Shown piece by piece: positions 59,816 to 64,000 of a stretch of 64,000 bases of DNA (position 1 is the stretch's first letter; each line of letters starts with the position of its first letter). The position numbers and the translations under genes were made by a program. Under the pieces are notes generated by a model. It saw nothing but the letters and a program-made list of their open reading frames with translations, searched no databases and had not been told where the DNA came from. Location: positions 11,455,001-11,519,000 of the forward strand of contig NC_092562.1 of the NCBI RefSeq assembly GCF_037975245.1. Reading direction: 5' to 3'. The stretch comes from Apostichopus japonicus. Its lineage: Eukaryota > Echinodermata > Holothuroidea > Aspidochirotida > Stichopodidae.

Positions 59816-61734
59816 GTAACAAATAGAACAAGGACAAGGATTCCCAAGATGGCTAATTTCCTCTTGGATGATGATAGCAGTGATGACAGTTGTGTGAGTG
59901 ATTGGAGACCGTCTTACTGTGACTCTGACTCGGATGCTAGTGAAGAAATTCCTTTGAATGTGTCAGGGGAATCTGCTTTAATTTCATCTTTGCCAGAGGT
60001 TACAACCACATCCCTAGATCTAGTTGCAGCTAATTTATTGGAACCATCTGTTTCAGCAATCCCTATTCAAAATACGGATGCTCCATCTTCCTCCTGTGAC
60101 AAGTATAAAAAACCCAACAGAAGGTGTCCAGTCTGTGACATGTCAAGACAATTGTGACAATTGTGACATGTCAAACACAATTGTCAAGACATATAAAGCT
60201 CAAACATAAAGATCATCAAAAAGTCAGTGGAGCTACGAAGCTCCCAAAGTCGGAACGGGATCAAATGTTTGCATCATTCAAAGATGCTATCCTTAAGCAT
60301 AACACTAAACAGGCTAAGGAGGAAAACCCAGTATATGAGCGAGAAAGGGCACAGACAACCTCGTCTCTAATAATGTGTGGTTTGTGCAATGGATTCTATG
60401 CCAAACAGATATTCCACAGACACAAGAACCGATGTCAAGGAGAAAGTTCCAGGGGTGCATGTGCTGTTCCACTGTCATTGATGTCAGTAGAGGAGGAAGT
60501 CGGTCCCAAGTTCAGAGATAATATTCTCGCCAAATTTAATGATGATGCAGTGGGGACCATATGCAGGAGTGATCAAGATATCATTACAATTGGAAAACGT
60601 TTGTGGAAAAAACCCCAAAGAAAGCAGGACAAAGTGATAGAGGTGAAAAAATCAGTAATGTGTGACATGCGACGGTTGTCAAATTTGTATTTGTGCTTCA
60701 AAAGCAAATTAGAACAAAATCAGGAACTGAGTACACAGCAAGGTGGTAGTGCATCAGACATGTTCAATAGATGCCATTTCAGAAAGCTACAAGAGGCCAT
60801 TGAATCATACACAACTAAAGAAGCTTCAAGTGAACTAAAACCTGGTCTCAAGTCAGGACTTTATTACCTTCTCCTGAAATCTGCAAAAATAGTGAAGGCT
60901 ACTTATCTGATGGACGGCATGGATGAAAAAGCATCTGAAATTGACATGTTCTGTGAAGTTTTCCAACTGAACAAGGATTTTATATTTGGTGATGCTACCT
61001 ATGCCCTCAACCGAAACAGACAAGCAAACTTGAGGCATTGCCACTGGAGGCTGACTTGAAGAAAAAAGCATTCACTGTTGACACTATTTCTTCCATGCTT
61101 AGCGACTGCTACAAAGTTTGGGATTCACATGCATTTAAAGAACTAAGAGATCTTACAGTGTCAAGACTTACTTTGTTCAATGCTAGGAGAGGTGGTGAAC
61201 CTTCCCGCCTGAGAATATCAGAATGGGTGGATGCAGACAACAATTCTTGGATAAGTGAGGACCAAATAGACAAGCTTGACCCCATTGGGAAAGCCTTGGT
61301 CCACACACTCAAAGTTGCTTATCAATCAGGAAAAGGGAACAATCATTTAGTTCCTGTCCTATTCCCAAAGGACTGCCTAGTAAGCATGAGGAAGTTGACA
61401 GACAAAGTCTGTCACAGGCAATGTGGAATTTCAGAAGAGAACTCTTATGTGTTTGCAGCCACCAGTAAATCCCTTAACCATGTGTCTGGATGGCATGCAG
61501 TCGCTGCAGTGTGCGAGGCATCAGGGGTAGTGAACAAACAAAATATCACCGCCACAAAGAACAGGCACAGAATAAGTACCCTGTATGCATGCATGGATGT
61601 GCCCGAGGCTGAAAGGACCCATTTTTATAAGCACATGGGTCATAGTGCTGACATTAATCATAACATCTATTAAGCACCCCTGGCTGTCCATGAGGTCACA
61701 AAGATTGGCCGCAGTTTGCTGGAAATTGACCAAG
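59816..61734 (+). CDS. Zinc finger + tyrosine recombinase exon (broken)
   Basis: A T-rich acceptor (TTTTTTTGCACACTAG) opens a phase-0 frame, VTNRTRTRIPKMANFLLDDD, that runs through the ATG at 59849. An acidic Ser/Asp N-terminal region leads to a C2H2 finger (CPVC...LSRHIKLKH), where a first frame break occurs within a local 28-bp near-duplication (60134-60190). Then a C2HC finger CGLCNGFYAKQIFHRHKNRC (60379-60438), a helical region, and a second break at about 61,015-61,035. The recombinase-like catalytic region has FNARRGGEPSRL (box I Arg), TKNRHRISTLYA and YKHMGHSADINHNIY, where Tyr (61668-61670) is the likely nucleophile. TAA follows at once, yet the frame stays open 20 more codons to a donor (CAAG|GTATTA). 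Tyrosine recombinases cut and rejoin DNA; Crypton-type animal transposons use this chemistry. Confidence 0.75.
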
Positions 61735-62495
61735 GTATTATATAATAAAAAAATCATCATTGATCCCGTGGAAGAGATAAAACACAAAACTACCTGATAC
61801 AACTGTGGTTTACGCTATGATAATAGTGTCATCAAAAATCATGTCCATGCATCAACATTTATGAAAGATACAATTTAGAATTTGAGTACAGTGAAATGAA
61901 TGCTCTACCTTCTACATAGACTTATTAATAAACTTCTGCCTAGCGCTAAATATCATCAATTTAATCTTCAGACACTTTTAAAATCAGATTACTATCATTA
62001 AAATATGCTAACAAATCACACATACAGAAACAGATTGTGCTAACTCCACTGAATGGGATAATATTAGTAAAGCAGCTTTTAAACAACAAAACAATCTGGA
62101 TAGCTGGGTAGAGTAACTGAAGGCATAGACCCCATTCGTATACTGTATTTTTAATCATATCTGAAACTTTTGAGGATTGATACCATTGAGTATGGCATGA
62201 TAGAAGTGAAGTGCTTATTATAATGAATTCAACCCCAAAGCCTTTTCCAACCAGTTTCACCTGTACTGTATGTCCCTCTCCTTCTTCATAGCTTTTTCAA
62301 TGCAGTCCTGCTTTTCATCTAATTCCATTATCTATAGTTAAATGCTCTATCCTATATTACTGTTTTCACCCATCATATTTAAGTAACTGTCTTGACGGAA
62401 CTTGAGCAAGTTGCATGCATTATTCTGACTATCTTGCCAGTATATTGGTTTAGAGAATGCTGTAAACAAGCTGTGTCTTCTGCTTTGTATTTTAG

Positions 62496-62576
62496 ATGCA
62501 ACAAGTAATGAGAGTGATGGAGATGAAGATCATGTCCCCGTTAACAAACGTCGCAACACTTCAAGGGGTCAAAAAG
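62496..62576 (+). CDS. Acidic tail exon of the SET-recombinase gene
   Basis: Acceptor TTTGTATTTTAG and donor AAAAAG|GTATGG. With the spare G from the exon ending at 61734 it reads DATSNESDGDEDHVPVNKRR then NTSRGQK plus a base. The phase match across the intron supports the view that the TAA at 61671 interrupts a formerly longer frame. The gene continues beyond the window, since this exon ends at a donor with no stop. Confidence 0.55.
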
Positions 62577-64000
62577 GTATGGACTGCAATCTCTGACATT
62601 TGCATTAAAACCACAATTAATAGTACACATATACAGGAGAGAAATAGATGAATATGTCTAACACCTTGTAACTTGCTTATTCTTATTTCACACTTATAGG
62701 TAATTTTTAGAGCAACTCTGTTTTGGAAGTGCTACTTTTTCATTTTTTCATTTCATTTATATTGTTTTATATGACATAAGTATGACATAACAACATAGGA
62801 GATAAGAAACAAAACTTGTGAAAGGAAGTGTACTAAAAGTCCCTATGAGGCTTGTTGAGTAGTGACACTCCCTGACAAAATACAGAACTTCACAACTTTA
62901 CTACTTATCAGAGGTTTAGCATGTAGTTGTATCCACTGGCAATACCTGATGGGCAATTAGTATTGTTTTGTTTTATTAGGACTTTCACTACCAACCTGCT
63001 TTATTTGTACTTCTATTTTTGGTCTAGACCTGTGTGAGGCTTTGTATGTGGTGGGATGTTGTGTTAAGAGGGAAAACTGAACATAGTTTGTGATCTCATC
63101 TGTCAAAAGAATAAAAACAATTATTTGAGCTGTTGCATGGTGGTTTACAGAGCTGTTTATCGATGGTACTTGTACCTGTGGTACAGTAGGTCCGTCTCAG
63201 TGTGGGTCTGTGAGATTTTGTACTATATATAGAAAGTTATAACTTTCGAGAGCTCTAGATTCCTGGAGGAATTAGTGTTTTGTTGATTTGAACAATGAAC
63301 AGACCTATTAAAGACAGATTCATGTACATGGTGTGAATAGTCAACTGGAGGCAGTCCGTCCTTTGTTTTTGGACATGTGAGAATAGGTTAAGTACAAAGG
63401 AGATTCTTCCATATTCACGCAGCAACCTTAGTATACATTGAATAGCTGAAACAGATTTTAAAACTTATAACAGCTTCATTTCAAGTACACTACACACTTA
63501 AAAAGTTATTGATAATGATGATTTGGAAAAAGTAGCAACCTTTGCAGCCAAAATTTGGACTTGTTCCAGTGGAACGTTACACAGAAAAGGGATGTGTGAG
63601 TAAGGGCTACAATAGATTTGATAAAGTAAAAAAAAGATGCACTTGCAGAAAAATCTTAGAGTGTGAAATTTCTTTTTTTATTCCTTAACGGGAAGCACAA
63701 TTTTACAGGTATGGTAGAATATTATTAAAATGAGAGCATTTCAGATTGTTAGATATTTATTATATACTGTAGGCTGTCACTTGTCTGAAGCATTTTGCAT
63801 GTGTATGTCTACATGCATCTATTACTGCGTACATGATACATACTGTAATGCTTTGTTGAATTTGTATGAACAATGGTACCATCATTATTCACTAAATTAT
63901 ACCTGTGGAATCAACTGCCTTTACCTTTGACTTTAGCTAACATTACACCATGAAGCTCAAATGTGAATTATCCAAATTTTTAATATTCTTTTCATTAAAA
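62577..64000 (+). other. Downstream intron, no exon recognised
   Basis: AT-rich DNA without a recognisable exon, repeat element or polyadenylation context that I can defend. It presumably belongs to the intron after the acidic exon. Confidence 0.45.

Noticed and set aside
59626-59826. 66-codon hydrophobic frame resembling a membrane protein
   Set aside because: It is a T-rich pre-acceptor stretch (polypyrimidine tract of the 59816 exon) and lacks an ATG in good context; the hydrophobicity follows from T-rich codons.

Overview
This is animal nuclear DNA: AT-rich, with genes split by long GT-AG introns, many microsatellites and poly-G/poly-C runs, a tRNA-derived SINE and many hAT-type DNA transposons. 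The protein families (an SSBP/Ssdp orthologue and a KMT5A-like SET protein) and the SINE type suggest a marine invertebrate, perhaps an echinoderm such as a sea cucumber. The sequence alone does not fix the species. All useful genes are on the + strand except a broken transposase piece.

Layout. (1) 1-17.8 kb: the 3' half of an SSBP (single-stranded DNA-binding protein / Ssdp, LDB partner) gene. Four confident, phase-matched coding exons lie at 8.07-11.90 kb, followed by a probable 5.9 kb 3' UTR ending near an AATAAA at 17,737. (2) 17.9-29.6 kb: no confident gene. It holds a minisatellite, an inverted pair of hAT-type MITEs flanking a 1,269-bp hAT-like element, another MITE, a tRNA-derived SINE and tandem duplications. 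(3) 29.7-31.8 kb: a two-exon gene for a 653-residue protein with a disordered, acidic N-terminal half and an unrecognised C-terminal domain. (4) 33.6-35.0 kb: a pyrimidine-only heptamer array that alternates between AT-rich and GC-rich blocks. (5) 38.7-42.3 kb: a composite 3.7 kb hAT element with a reversed transposase C-terminus and nested MITEs. (6) 43.0-47.6 kb: a structurally complete 4,518-bp autonomous hAT element with a perfect 8-bp target-site duplication (TSD) and an 851-aa transposase. (7) 48.7-62.6 kb and beyond: a multi-exon gene whose exons encode, in order, a KMT5A-like SET methyltransferase domain, a lysine-rich linker, four tandem copies of one 54-bp exon, C2H2/C2HC zinc fingers, a tyrosine-recombinase domain and an acidic tail.

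The most interesting item is region 7. Every exon junction from the SET domain to the acidic tail is phase-compatible, which suggests one transcription unit fusing a histone-lysine-methyltransferase-like domain to a site-specific-recombinase-like domain. It carries four apparent frame breaks and one nonsense codon, so it is either a decaying copy or has sequence errors. The other notable point is the hAT landscape: four elements have exact or near-exact 8-bp TSDs, and elements with different termini share one internal motif.
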